Shown here: positions 7,500-15,465 of the stretch, one piece after another
Layout of the letters: each line of letters opens with the position of its first letter
How positions within the stretch are numbered: position 1 is the first letter of the stretch
Assembly (NCBI GenBank): GCA_964370985.1
Contig: CAYJLE010000001.1
Coordinates: 186,001-250,000 of the forward strand
DNA: 64,000 nucleotides
DNA from: JAHDVS01 sp964370985
GTDB lineage: Bacteria; Actinomycetota; Thermoleophilia; Gaiellales; Gaiellaceae
Direction: 5' to 3'
Notes under the pieces: model-generated
What the model saw: only the letters and a program-made list of their open reading frames with translations
Databases searched by the model: none
Told to the model about the DNA's origin: nothing
Program-made: the position numbers and the translations under genes

Positions 7500-8198
7500 C
7501 TACGTGCCGACCGCACGGCGCTGCGCCTCGACGATCCGGGCGATCCCGCCAGCCGCGAGATCGATCAGCTCGTCGAGCGACGCGCGCGAGAAGGGGACGC
7601 CCTCGGCCGTTGCCTGGACCTCGACGAGGCGCCCGTCTCCGGTCATGACCACGTTCATGTCGACTTCGGCGGCCGCGTCCTCCGGGTAGTCGAGGTCGAG
7701 CAGGGCCTCTCCCCCGACGATCCCGACCGAGACCGCGGCCACCTGCCCCGAGGGCGGGGGCAGACCGGCCCGCGCGGCTGCCAGCGCGAGTGCGACCCAG
7801 GCACCCGAGATGGCGGCGGTGCGCGTCCCTCCATCGGCCTGGATCACGTCGCAGTCGAGCCAGATCGCGCGCTCTCCGAGCGCCTCGAGCTCGTAGGCGG
7901 CACGTAGCGAGCGCCCGATCAGGCGCTGGATCTCGACGGTGCGGGACTTCTGCCTGCCGGCGCTCGCCTCACGCTGCGTGCGCGCCCCGGTCGAGGCGGG
8001 CAGCATCCCGTACTCGGCCGTGATCCAGCCCTTGCCGCGCCCGGCCAGCCAGCGGGGGACGTTCTCCTCCACGCTCGCGGTGCACAGCACGCGCGTGCGC
8101 CCGAACGAGATCAGCGCGGAGCCGTGCGCCTGCTCGACGAAGCCCGGGACGATCTCGAGCGCGCGCAGCTCGTCGCGCGCGCGGCCCTCGCGCGCCAT
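7500..8198 (-). CDS. rph: Ribonuclease PH
   Basis: Phosphorolytic 3'-5' exoribonuclease that trims tRNA 3' ends. The 232 residues carry the family hallmarks: GSALISFGRTRVLCTASVE, GWITAEYGMLPAST.TR (phosphate/RNA-binding region), SRTVEIQRLIGRSLRA, and IWLDCDVIQADGGTRTAAISGAWVAL. It lacks only the N-terminal R-D tract common in longer orthologues, so the true start could in principle be slightly upstream, but the ATG at 8198 shares one base with the murI stop (TGATG), which supports it. It is followed after 2 bases by rdgB, a pairing common in Actinobacteria. Confidence 0.95.
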   Translation of the reverse strand: MAREGRARDELRALEIVPGFVEQAHGSALISFGRTRVLCTASVEENVPRWLAGRGKGWITAEYGMLPASTGARTQREASAGRQKSRTVEIQRLIGRSLRAAYELEALGERAIWLDCDVIQADGGTRTAAISGAWVALALAAARAGLPPPSGQVAAVSVGIVGGEALLDLDYPEDAAAEVDMNVVMTGDGRLVEVQATAEGVPFSRASLDELIDLAAGGIARIVEAQRRAVGT

Positions 8199-9022
8199 CA
8201 GGCGGCCGCCGCCCGGGCCAGCTCGGCCAGCTCGACCCGCTCCACCCGCTCCAGCGGGAGCTGGAGGAACCGCTCGCCCAGCGCTCTCAGCTCCTCCGGT
8301 TCCCCGGTGGTCAAGAACCGGCAGCTTCCCTCCCTGGCCGGGTCGTTCTCGATGCCCTTGCGCGCGAGCGTCTCCGCCACCTCGCGCGCGGTCTCCTCTG
8401 CCGAGAAGACGAGGGTCACGTCCCGGCCGAAGACCCGCTCGAGCACGGGGCGGATCAGCGGGTAGTGCGTGCAGCCGAGGATCACCGTGTCGACTCCGGC
8501 GGCCTTGAGCGGCGCCGCGTACCCGCGCACCGCGTCGACGAGCCGCGGGTCGGCACCCGCACCCGCCTCGATCAGCGGCACCAGCCCGGGGCATGCCACC
8601 TCGTGGACGTGGGCGCCCGCGTCGAGCGCGCGGATCGCGCTCGTGTAGCGGCCGCTGCGCACGGTCGCCTCCGTCGCGAGCAGCCCGATCCGGCGGTTGC
8701 GCGTCGCCTGCACGGCCGCGCGCGCCTCCGGCGCGAGCACGCCGACGACCGGGACGGACAGACGCTCCTGGAGTGCGGGCAGCGCGGCCGCGGTCGCCGA
8801 GTTGCAGGCTGCGAGGATCAGCTTCACCCCTGCCGTCTCGAGGTAGGAGGCGATCTCGAGTGCGAAGCGGCGGATCTCGTCCGCGGGCCGGGGCCCGTAC
8901 GGGCAGCGCTCGCCGTCGCCCAGGTAGACGAAGTCCTCGTGCGGGAGCGTGACGAGGCACTCGTGGAGCACCGTCAGGCCCCCGGCTCCCGAGTCGAACA
9001 CGCCCACGGGCCGCGCATCCAT
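8198..9022 (-). CDS. murI: Glutamate racemase
   Basis: Makes D-glutamate for peptidoglycan. The 274-residue sequence has PVGVFDSGAGGLTVL at the N-terminus and both catalytic cysteines, Cys73 (AACNSATAA) and Cys184 (GCTHYP). The ATG at 9022 is chosen over upstream in-frame starts because a TACAAT -10 box lies 8 bases before it and the family motif begins immediately. First gene of murI-rph-rdgB-small membrane protein-pyrE. Confidence 0.95.
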   Translation of the reverse strand: MDARPVGVFDSGAGGLTVLHECLVTLPHEDFVYLGDGERCPYGPRPADEIRRFALEIASYLETAGVKLILAACNSATAAALPALQERLSVPVVGVLAPEARAAVQATRNRRIGLLATEATVRSGRYTSAIRALDAGAHVHEVACPGLVPLIEAGAGADPRLVDAVRGYAAPLKAAGVDTVILGCTHYPLIRPVLERVFGRDVTLVFSAEETAREVAETLARKGIENDPAREGSCRFLTTGEPEELRALGERFLQLPLERVERVELAELARAAAA

Positions 9023-9030
9023 GACCGGCG

Positions 9031-9068
9031 ATTGTACGCGGGCGAGCGGCCCGCCACGGCTGTAGCGT
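9031..9068. promoter_or_regulatory. Divergent leaderless promoters murI / pabB
   Basis: Minus-strand TACAAT (9036-9031) serves murI (ATG 9022); plus-strand TAGCGT (9063-9068) serves pabB (ATG 9075). Each -10 ends 6-8 bases before its start codon. Confidence 0.6.
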
Positions 9069-9074
9069 AGAGGC

Positions 9075-10133
9075 ATGCTGGAGGTGCACGAGCCCGAGGG
9101 GGCGTTTGCCCGCATCGAGGCGCACCTGCGCTCGGCCGGGTTCTTCGAGGGTGGTGCCGAGGACATCTGCGCCGACCTCTACCTCGGCTACGGGCTCGCG
9201 CGCACGCTGCGACGGGCGCCGTGGCCCGACCCGCCGGAGCCGTGCCGGCTGCCGCTCGCCGCCTGCCGGGTCCGCCCGGCCGACGAGCCGCCGCGCGCGC
9301 CGGGGACGTTCACGGCCGGGGAGTTCAAGCCGACCTGGACCGGGGGCGAGCACGCTGCCGCCGTCGAGGCGGTCCGCGCCGCGATCGCGCGCGGGGACGT
9401 CTACCAGGTGAACCTCGTCCAGCACCTCGAGGCGCCGTTTCGCGGCGACCCCGCCGGGCTCGCGCTCGCGCTCGCGCCCCTCCGGCCGCTCCACCCGCGC
9501 CCGCTCACGGGTGACGGGTGGGCGATCGTGTCGGCCTCGCCGGAGCTCTTCCTCGCCCGCCGGGGCGAGCTCGTGTGGACGAAGCCGATCAAGGGCACGC
9601 GGCCCGTCGGCGAGAGCGACGACCTGCTCGACTCGGAGAAGGACGCGGCCGAGCACGTCATGATCGTCGACCTCGAGCGCAACGACCTCTCGCGCGTCTG
9701 CCGACCGGGCACGGTTCGCTGGCCCGAGCTGATGGCCGAGCACGCCCAGGCCGGGGTCGTGCACCTCGTGTCGACCGTCGAGGGACGGCTCATGCCCGGG
9801 GTCGGCCTGACCGATCTGCTCGCCGCGACCTTCCCCGGGGGCTCCGTCACCGGCGCCCCCAAGATCTCCGCAATCGATCACATCGCCGCCCTCGAGCCCG
9901 TCGGCCGCGGCGCCTCGATGGGCGCGCTCGGGACCGTCTGGCCGAACGGGGACCTCGACCTCGCGCTCACGATCCGGACGTTCGCCGTCGCCGACGGGCG
10001 CGCCCATCTCTGGGTCGGCGGGGGCATCGTGTGGGACTCGGAGCCCCACGCGGAGATCGAGGAGTCCTGGGTGAAGGCACGGCCGCTCCTCGCCGCGATC
10101 GGGGCGAGGCAGCCGGAGACCGCGCGCGCGTGA
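9075..10133 (+). CDS. pabB: Aminodeoxychorismate synthase component I
   Basis: Chorismate-utilising enzyme that adds the amino group to chorismate on the way to p-aminobenzoate and folate. It is 352 residues, shorter than E. coli PabB but complete over the catalytic domain: GDVYQVNLVQ, PIKGTRPVG, ERNDLSRVC, STVEGRL, GSVTGAPK and the C-terminal GGGIVWDSEPHAEIEES. Anthranilate synthase component I is a homologue, but the adjoining lyase gene favours PabB. The stop overlaps the next start (GTGA). Confidence 0.92.
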   Translation: MLEVHEPEGAFARIEAHLRSAGFFEGGAEDICADLYLGYGLARTLRRAPWPDPPEPCRLPLAACRVRPADEPPRAPGTFTAGEFKPTWTGGEHAAAVEAVRAAIARGDVYQVNLVQHLEAPFRGDPAGLALALAPLRPLHPRPLTGDGWAIVSASPELFLARRGELVWTKPIKGTRPVGESDDLLDSEKDAAEHVMIVDLERNDLSRVCRPGTVRWPELMAEHAQAGVVHLVSTVEGRLMPGVGLTDLLAATFPGGSVTGAPKISAIDHIAALEPVGRGASMGALGTVWPNGDLDLALTIRTFAVADGRAHLWVGGGIVWDSEPHAEIEESWVKARPLLAAIGARQPETARA

Positions 10134-10993
10134 CCATGCTCGCGATCGCGATCCGGGGCCGGGGGCTCGTCGACCCCGACGAGCCCGTCCTGCACGCGGA
10201 CGACGCTGCCCTGCTCAGAGGGCGCGCGGCGTTCGAGACGCTGCGGGTCTACGACGGCCGCCCGTTCGCGCTCTCCGAGCACCTCGACCGCCTCGCCTCG
10301 TCGGCCGCACGGATCGAGCTGCCCCCGGTGGAGAAGAGCGAGCTCGAGCAGCTCGCGATGCTCGCGCTCGCCGCGGCGGGGGCGCCCGATTGCGTGTTGC
10401 GCGTGTACTGGACCGGTGGGCGCGAGGGCGCCGGTCGCGCGGAGGCGCTCGCGCTCGTCAGCCCGCTTCCGGGCGGATACGACGAGCTCCGCGCCCGGGG
10501 GCTCAGGCTGATCTCGCTCCAGCTCGCGGTCGACGCTCGCCTGCGCGCCACGTCGCCGTGGCTGCTCGGGGGTGTCAAGTCGACGAGCTACGCCGTCAAC
10601 ATGGCCGCCGAGGCCGAGGCGCGCCGCCGCGGCGCGGACGACGCCGTGTTCGTCGCGAGCGACGGGACGGTGCTCGAGGGCCCGGTCACGAACGTCTGGT
10701 GGCGCGAGGGCGATCTGCTGCTCACCCCCGCGCTCGAGCTCGGCATCCTCGCCGGCGTCACACGCTCGCAGGTTCTACGCTCCGCTGCCGCCCTCGGCTA
10801 CCGGGTCGAGGAGGGCTGGTACCTGCTCGAGCGGGTCGCAGCCGCCGAGGAGGTGTTCACGTCCTCGTCGGTGCGCGAGATCATGCCCGTCGTCGAGCTC
10901 GACGGTCGCCCGGCAGGCGGAGGCGCGCCCGGCCCGGCGGCGCGTGCCCTCCAGGCGGCGCTCCGGCGCGAGGCTGCCGCGGATGCCAGCTAG
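10130..10993 (+). CDS. pabC: Aminodeoxychorismate lyase (class IV aminotransferase fold)
   Basis: PLP enzyme that releases pyruvate from aminodeoxychorismate to give p-aminobenzoate. 287 residues; the PLP lysine is Lys150 in GGVKSTSYAVNM, with the cofactor-phosphate segment LEGPVTNVWW and the C-terminal EVFTSSSVREIMPV. Branched-chain or D-amino-acid aminotransferase is possible by homology, but position directly after pabB settles the call. GTG 10130 overlaps the pabB TGA; ATG 10136 is an alternative start. Confidence 0.88.
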   Translation: MTMLAIAIRGRGLVDPDEPVLHADDAALLRGRAAFETLRVYDGRPFALSEHLDRLASSAARIELPPVEKSELEQLAMLALAAAGAPDCVLRVYWTGGREGAGRAEALALVSPLPGGYDELRARGLRLISLQLAVDARLRATSPWLLGGVKSTSYAVNMAAEAEARRRGADDAVFVASDGTVLEGPVTNVWWREGDLLLTPALELGILAGVTRSQVLRSAAALGYRVEEGWYLLERVAAAEEVFTSSSVREIMPVVELDGRPAGGGAPGPAARALQAALRREAAADAS

Positions 10994-10996
10994 ACT
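10991..10996 (+). promoter_or_regulatory. -10 box of the amidotransferase gene
   Basis: TAGACT, whose TAG is also the stop codon of pabC, followed after 7 bases by GTG 11004. Confidence 0.5.
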
Positions 10997-11003
10997 CGGG
11001 CGC

Positions 11004-11729
11004 GTGCGGATCCTCGCGTTGATCCACGAGGACGGCCCGTGCAGCGGGGTCTTCGCCGAGGCGGCGACCGAGCGCGGAGACGAGATCGAGGAGTGGAGCA
11101 TCGTGCTCGGCGTGCCGCCCCCGCGCCCGCTCGACGAGTACGACGCCGTGCTCGCCTTCGGCGGCGCGATGCACACGCACGAGGAGCACTACCACCCGTG
11201 GCTGCGTGAGGAGAACCTGCTCCTCCAGCGGTTCCTCGACCTGGGCATGCCGCTGCTCGGGATCTGCCTGGGCGGCCAGCTGATCGCGAAGGCCGTGCAC
11301 ACGTCGATCACGAAGGCGCCCGAGCCGGAGATCGGCTGGTTCCCCGTCGAGCTCCTCCCCGGGGCTGCGGACGATCCCGTGCTGGGGCGACTGCCCGGCC
11401 GGTTCATGGCCTACCAGTGGCACCACTACCGCTTCGACCTCCCGGGCGGCGCGGAGCTGCTGGCCCGCAGCCCGGTCTGCCTCCAGGCCTACCGGCTCGG
11501 CGACCGGGTCTGGGGCCTGCAGTTCCACTGCGAGGTCACGCGGGAGCTCGTCTTCAAGTGGTGCGACGAGTTCGAGGCCGACCCGGATCACGACCCGACC
11601 GGGTACGACGGAGCCCGCATGCGCGCGGACACGGACGTCCACATCGAAAGCTGGAACGCGATCGGGCGGGAGATCTGCACCCGGTTTCTCGAAGCCTCCG
11701 AGCGCGTGCGCCAACCGGCCCGCGTCTAG
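11004..11729 (+). CDS. Type 1 glutamine amidotransferase (GMP-synthase-like)
   Basis: A free-standing class I glutaminase domain of 241 residues with the nucleophile Cys88 (GICLGGQ), and His175/Glu177 (FHCEVT). The acceptor substrate is unknown. It is not a typical PabA: the elbow reads GICLGGQ rather than GVCLGHQ and the C-terminus (HIESWNAIGREICTRFL) matches the GMP-synthase-like GATase branch. I chose GTG 11004 because it follows a TAGACT box by 7 bases; an in-frame ATG at 10983 would overlap pabC. The stop shares CTAG with the convergent GST gene. Confidence 0.8.
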   Translation: MRILALIHEDGPCSGVFAEAATERGDEIEEWSIVLGVPPPRPLDEYDAVLAFGGAMHTHEEHYHPWLREENLLLQRFLDLGMPLLGICLGGQLIAKAVHTSITKAPEPEIGWFPVELLPGAADDPVLGRLPGRFMAYQWHHYRFDLPGGAELLARSPVCLQAYRLGDRVWGLQFHCEVTRELVFKWCDEFEADPDHDPTGYDGARMRADTDVHIESWNAIGREICTRFLEASERVRQPARV

Positions 11730-12316
11730 CGCTCCAGGGCCGCGACGACGTCGCGCTCGGTGGCCACCGCGGGCCGCTCGAGCAGCCGCCCGAGCCAGGC
11801 CGCGAGCGAGCCGTACGGGGAGAGGTCGATGCCGAGACGGGCCTCGGCGCGGAGCACCCACGGGACGTAGGCGATGTCGGCGAGTGTGTAGGAGGCGCCC
11901 GCGACGAAGGGACTCGCGGCGAGCCCCTCGTCGAGCGCCGCCAGCGCGCCGGCGAGGCGCTCGGGGGAGCCGGCCGGGCGGCCGAAGTAGAGGTCGTAGT
12001 AGGGGTCGCCGAGCCGCTCGGAGAAGCGCTCGACGGCGAGGCGAACGAGCGCGCGATCGTCCGGGCCCGCCGGCATCAGCGCCGGCTCGGGGTGGAGCTC
12101 TTCGAGGTACTCCATGATCACGGACGACTCCGGCACCACCAGCCGGCTCCGCTCGAGCACCGGCACGCGCCCGTCCGGCGGATTCAGCTCGAGGATGAAG
12201 CCGGGCCGCTCGTCGAGCGAGACCTGCACCGTCTCGACCGGGATCCCCTTCTCGTCGAGCACGATCCGCACCCGGGCGCAGTAGGGGCAGCGGGGGGCGT
12301 CGTACAGCGTCGTCAC
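11726..12316 (-). CDS. Glutathione S-transferase family protein
   Basis: A 196-residue thioredoxin-fold GST-like protein: N-terminal VTTLYDAPRCPYCARVRIVLDEKGI, the cis-Pro segment GRVPVLE, PESSVIMEYLEE, then an all-helical C-terminal domain (LADIAYVPWVLRAEA). The CPYC motif makes it resemble glutaredoxin-like or stringent-starvation-type GSTs. Actinobacteria mostly use mycothiol, so the thiol partner is uncertain. GTG 12316 follows TAGGAT by 7 bases. Its stop TAG is the reverse strand of the neighbour's stop. Confidence 0.85.
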   Translation of the reverse strand: MTTLYDAPRCPYCARVRIVLDEKGIPVETVQVSLDERPGFILELNPPDGRVPVLERSRLVVPESSVIMEYLEELHPEPALMPAGPDDRALVRLAVERFSERLGDPYYDLYFGRPAGSPERLAGALAALDEGLAASPFVAGASYTLADIAYVPWVLRAEARLGIDLSPYGSLAAWLGRLLERPAVATERDVVAALER

Positions 12317-12323
12317 ACGGCCG

Positions 12324-12346
12324 ATCCTAGCCGCCCGCTCTACGAT
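12324..12346. promoter_or_regulatory. Divergent promoter region GST / gamma-glutamyltransferase
   Basis: Minus-strand TAGGAT (12329-12324) serves the GST gene (GTG 12316). Plus-strand TACGAT (12341-12346) would initiate near 12353, leaving a leader of about 54 nt before the transferase ATG. Confidence 0.45.
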
Positions 12347-12406
12347 GCCCGCGCGAGGCCCTTTCGCTTCGCCCACGGGCGGCCCCCCGCGGTCGCGGCC
12401 GGCGGG

Positions 12407-13795
12407 ATGGTCGCGACGAGCCAGCCGCTCGCCACCCGCGCCGGCCTGCGGATGCTCGAGCGGGGCGGCAACGCGGCCGACGCGGCGCTCGCCGCCGCCG
12501 CCGTGCTGTGCGTGACGGAGCCGATGTCGACCGGGATCGGCGGCGACTGCTTCGCCCTCGTGTGGCGCCGCGGGGAGCTCGCGGGGCTCGACGCGGCGGG
12601 CCCGGCGCCCGCCGGCGCGGATCCGCTCGAGCCCATCCACGAGCGGGGCCCGCGCTCCGTCACGGTGCCTGGCGCGGTCGCCGGCTGGGCAGCGCTCGCG
12701 GAGCGTTTCGGTCGCCTCGGACTCGACGCCTGCCTCGCGGACGCGATCGACGCAGCCGAGCGGGGCTTCGCGGTCGGCCGCATCACGGCGGCGGCCTGGG
12801 CGGCCCCGGACACGGCCGCGCCGCCCGAGCTCGGACCGACGCCAAAGCCGGGGGCGATGGTACGCCTCCCCGAGCTGGCCGCGACCCTGCGCGGGATCGC
12901 GGCGGCGGGACAGACCGCGTTCTACGACGGATCGGTCGGAAGGGCGATCTGCGCCGCGAGCTGGCTCGAGCAGCCCGACCTGGCCGGGTTCCGGCCGCGC
13001 TGGGTCGAGCCGCTTCGGGTCGGCTACCGAGGCCACGAGGTCGCCGAGTTGCCCCCGCCGACCCAGGGAGTGGTCGCGCTCGAGGCGCTCGGCCTGCTCG
13101 AGGGGATGGAGCCGACGCTCGAGGCCAGGATCGCGTGCTCGGCCCTCGCGCTCGAGGACGGTCTCGCCCACGTGCGCGACGGGGCGGACGTGAGCGGCCT
13201 GCTCGACCCGGCGTGGCTCGCACGCCGGCGCGAGCAGCGCCCCGGGCTCGTCGCCGAGCCTCCGGGCGGGACGGTCTACCTGTGCGCCATCGACGGCGAT
13301 CGGATGGCCGTCTCGTTCATCCAGAGCCTCTACTACGGCTTCGGCTCCGGGGTCGTCGCGCCCGGGACGGGCGTCGTGCTCCAGAACCGGGGCGCCTGCT
13401 TCTCGGTGAACGGGAGCGTCGAGCCGGGTCGGCGCCCCTACCACACCATCATCCCCGGGATGCTCCTACGCGACGGGGAGCTGGCCGGGCCGTTCGGCGT
13501 GATGGGCGGATTCATCCAGGCGCAGGCGCACATGCAGCTCGTCTCGGCGCTCGTCGACGAACGCCTCGATCCCCAGGCGGCGCTCGACCTGCCACGGTTT
13601 CGCGTGGACGGCGACGCGGTGCACCTGGAGGAGGGGCTGTGGCCGCAGGCCGGCCGGCTCGAGCTGCTCGGCTACCGCGTCGTGCCCAGCCCGGACACGC
13701 CGTCGTTCGGCGGCGGGCAGGCGATCCTCGTCGAGGGCGAGACTCTGGTCGGCGGCTCGGATCCGCGCAAGGACGGCTACGCGGCCGGCCTCTAG
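12407..13795 (+). CDS. ggt: Gamma-glutamyltransferase
   Basis: Self-processing N-terminal nucleophile hydrolase that cleaves or transfers gamma-glutamyl groups. The opening MVATSQPLATRAGLRMLERGGNAADAALAAA is diagnostic; the autoprocessing Thr is most likely Thr289 (EPPGGTVYLC), followed by FGSGVV. At 462 residues it is shorter than E. coli Ggt, and no signal peptide is apparent from this start. Coding-like sequence (PFRFAHGRPPAVAAGG) extends upstream with no in-frame ATG/GTG/TTG, so the true start may be unusual. The stop shares the palindrome CTAG with the convergent gene. Confidence 0.88.
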   Translation: MVATSQPLATRAGLRMLERGGNAADAALAAAAVLCVTEPMSTGIGGDCFALVWRRGELAGLDAAGPAPAGADPLEPIHERGPRSVTVPGAVAGWAALAERFGRLGLDACLADAIDAAERGFAVGRITAAAWAAPDTAAPPELGPTPKPGAMVRLPELAATLRGIAAAGQTAFYDGSVGRAICAASWLEQPDLAGFRPRWVEPLRVGYRGHEVAELPPPTQGVVALEALGLLEGMEPTLEARIACSALALEDGLAHVRDGADVSGLLDPAWLARRREQRPGLVAEPPGGTVYLCAIDGDRMAVSFIQSLYYGFGSGVVAPGTGVVLQNRGACFSVNGSVEPGRRPYHTIIPGMLLRDGELAGPFGVMGGFIQAQAHMQLVSALVDERLDPQAALDLPRFRVDGDAVHLEEGLWPQAGRLELLGYRVVPSPDTPSFGGGQAILVEGETLVGGSDPRKDGYAAGL

Positions 13796-14808
13796 CGATC
13801 GAGCAGGAGCACGCCCGGCAGCTCCCGCGCGCCGGCGTAGCCGTGAGTCGCCCCCTCCACGCCGAGGAGCTCGGCCAGGCGGGCGATCAGCTCCCCGGCG
13901 GGGGGCAGCTCCGCCGGGCTAGCGGCCGTGCGGGCGGTCTCGCGTACGCGCCCGGGGTCGGCACCGGTGAGCCGGGCGAGCACGGTCGGGTTCGCGCCGA
14001 GGGCGATCACGTCCCCCGGTGGCAGCGGGCCGTGGTACTCGGGCACGGACAGGTACTCGTCCACGACGCTGCCGCGCTCGAACAGGATGGAGCGGACGAC
14101 CTCTCCCTCCTCGACGCCGATCGCGAGCACGACGGCTCCCATCCGGTCCGAGAGCTCGAGCGCAAGCCGCCGCAGCATCGCCGGCTCCCGATCGCAGAGC
14201 TCGTCGTAGACCCCGGTCCAGCCGTTTCTCGGTGGCGCGACGGCGCTCCCGCGCGAGCCGCCCGGAAGCCGCGGCACGAACTGGCCGACGGCACGGGCGA
14301 CCGCCTCGACATCGTCCGTCTGGACGTGGATCGAGCCGAGCGAGCCGCCCCGGGCACCGGGCGCGAGGCGCGGCCCGAGCTGGTCGAACTGGCACACGAG
14401 GTTCAGCGACTCCTCGACGAAGCCGAGCCGCCGGTAGACGGCGCGGGCGTCGAGGTTGCTCGAGAGCACCTCGAGGGTGAGGTAGGCGACTCCGCGTTCG
14501 CCGGCCCAGGCCACGACGCCCGCGAGCAGCGCCTTGGCGAGACCACGGCGACGCGCCTCGGGTCGGACGTAGATGTCGCTCAGGTAGCAGATCCGCGGTG
14601 GCTCGAGCCGGGCTAGGGCGTACCCGACGGGCGCCCCGTCATGTTCGGCGAGCAGCGCGAGCCCGCTCTCGAGGTACCCCGAGATCTCGTCGCGCTCCCG
14701 GTCGAGCCCCCCCTGGCGGTGCGGCGGCTCCGGCACCTCGGTCTCGAACTCGACGAGCAGCCGGCGCAGGACCGGCAGGTCCGCCGTCGAGGCGTGGCGG
14801 ATGGTCAC
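13792..14808 (-). CDS. GNAT acetyltransferase with uncharacterised C-terminal domain
   Basis: Residues 1-150 are a GNAT N-acetyltransferase (VTIRHASTADLPVLRRLL; acetyl-CoA site IYVRPEARRRGLAKALL; YRRLGFVEESL). Residues about 165-338 form a second domain (GSIHVQTDDVEAVARAVGQFVPRL ... DELCDREPAMLRRLALELSDRMGAVVLAIGVEEGEVV) that I do not recognise. The acceptor is unknown. GTG 14808 overlaps the TGA of the HAD phosphatase gene (GTGA), so the two are coupled. Confidence 0.8.
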   Translation of the reverse strand: MTIRHASTADLPVLRRLLVEFETEVPEPPHRQGGLDRERDEISGYLESGLALLAEHDGAPVGYALARLEPPRICYLSDIYVRPEARRRGLAKALLAGVVAWAGERGVAYLTLEVLSSNLDARAVYRRLGFVEESLNLVCQFDQLGPRLAPGARGGSLGSIHVQTDDVEAVARAVGQFVPRLPGGSRGSAVAPPRNGWTGVYDELCDREPAMLRRLALELSDRMGAVVLAIGVEEGEVVRSILFERGSVVDEYLSVPEYHGPLPPGDVIALGANPTVLARLTGADPGRVRETARTAASPAELPPAGELIARLAELLGVEGATHGYAGARELPGVLLLDR

Positions 14809-15449
14809 GCGAGCCCGGCGCTCTCGATGCCGGCGGCAACGTCGTAGAAGTCCCGAAACGGCGTGAACGCCACGCCCTTCTCCTCGAGGTACGCGGCCAG
14901 CCCGCGCCGGGCGAACACGAGATCGGAGGCCTCGGCGCCGCAGCGATCGGAGACCCCGTCGCCGACGTAGACGACGGTCGAGCCGTTCGCTTCCGCGAGG
15001 ACGGCCGCACGCTTGCACGGCTCGCCGCACACGGGGCACAGTGTCTCGTCACGGAACGCGACGCGCCAGCCGCCGGGGTCGGGATCGACGGTGTTGGAGA
15101 GCAGCTCGAGTCCGTCGAGTCCCTCGCGCTCGAGCACGGGGACGATCAGCTCGCGGAAGCCGCTCGAGAGCACGACGAAGCGCCAGCCGCGCTCGCGGGC
15201 GCTCGCGACGAGATCGCGGAGGCCGGGCCGGATCTCCGCGTGCTCGAGCGTCCAGCCGACGACGTCGGCGAGCGGGGCGCACACCGGCTCGAACTCGAGC
15301 CGCAGCACATCGTGGAGCGTCAGCCGGCTCTCGTCGAGGCCACGGTCGACCTCGGCGTACACCTCGGGGTCGCCGAACGTCTGGGCGATCGCGTCGAGCA
15401 GGTCGTGCTCGGTGATGGTGCCGTCGAAGTCGACGAAGAGCGTGACCAC
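14805..15449 (-). CDS. HAD-IB phosphatase (MtnX/SerB-like)
   Basis: A 214-residue haloacid-dehalogenase-fold phosphatase: motif I FVDFDGTIT, motif II VLSSGF, motif III/IV KRAAVLA...VVYVGDGVSDRCGA. A CPVC..PC cysteine pair in the cap region (about residue 140) is typical of MtnX-like enzymes of methionine salvage or of phosphoserine phosphatases, and may bind zinc. GTG 15449 follows a TATCCT box by 9 bases. It is coupled to the downstream GNAT protein. Confidence 0.82.
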   Translation of the reverse strand: MVTLFVDFDGTITEHDLLDAIAQTFGDPEVYAEVDRGLDESRLTLHDVLRLEFEPVCAPLADVVGWTLEHAEIRPGLRDLVASARERGWRFVVLSSGFRELIVPVLEREGLDGLELLSNTVDPDPGGWRVAFRDETLCPVCGEPCKRAAVLAEANGSTVVYVGDGVSDRCGAEASDLVFARRGLAAYLEEKGVAFTPFRDFYDVAAGIESAGLA

Positions 15450-15458
15450 AGCACGGCC

Positions 15459-15464
15459 AGGATA
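15459..15464 (-). promoter_or_regulatory. -10 box of the HAD phosphatase gene
   Basis: Minus-strand TATCCT, 9 bases before GTG 15449; it lies in the 16-bp gap to the divergent nitrilase gene. Confidence 0.5.
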
Positions 15465-15465
15465 G

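Noticed and set aside
9518..10129. Long Arg/Asp-rich frame within pabB
   Set aside because: It is the out-of-frame shadow of pabB with codon use typical of shifted GC-rich sequence.
12341..12347. TACGATG as -10 box plus ATG at 12345 for the transferase
   Set aside because: That ATG is out of frame with the transferase, so the box is kept only as a promoter candidate.
11417..12406. N-terminal extension of the gamma-glutamyltransferase through the amidotransferase and GST genes
   Set aside because: It is an open frame antisense to, or out of frame with, two well-supported genes; such shadows are common at this GC content.
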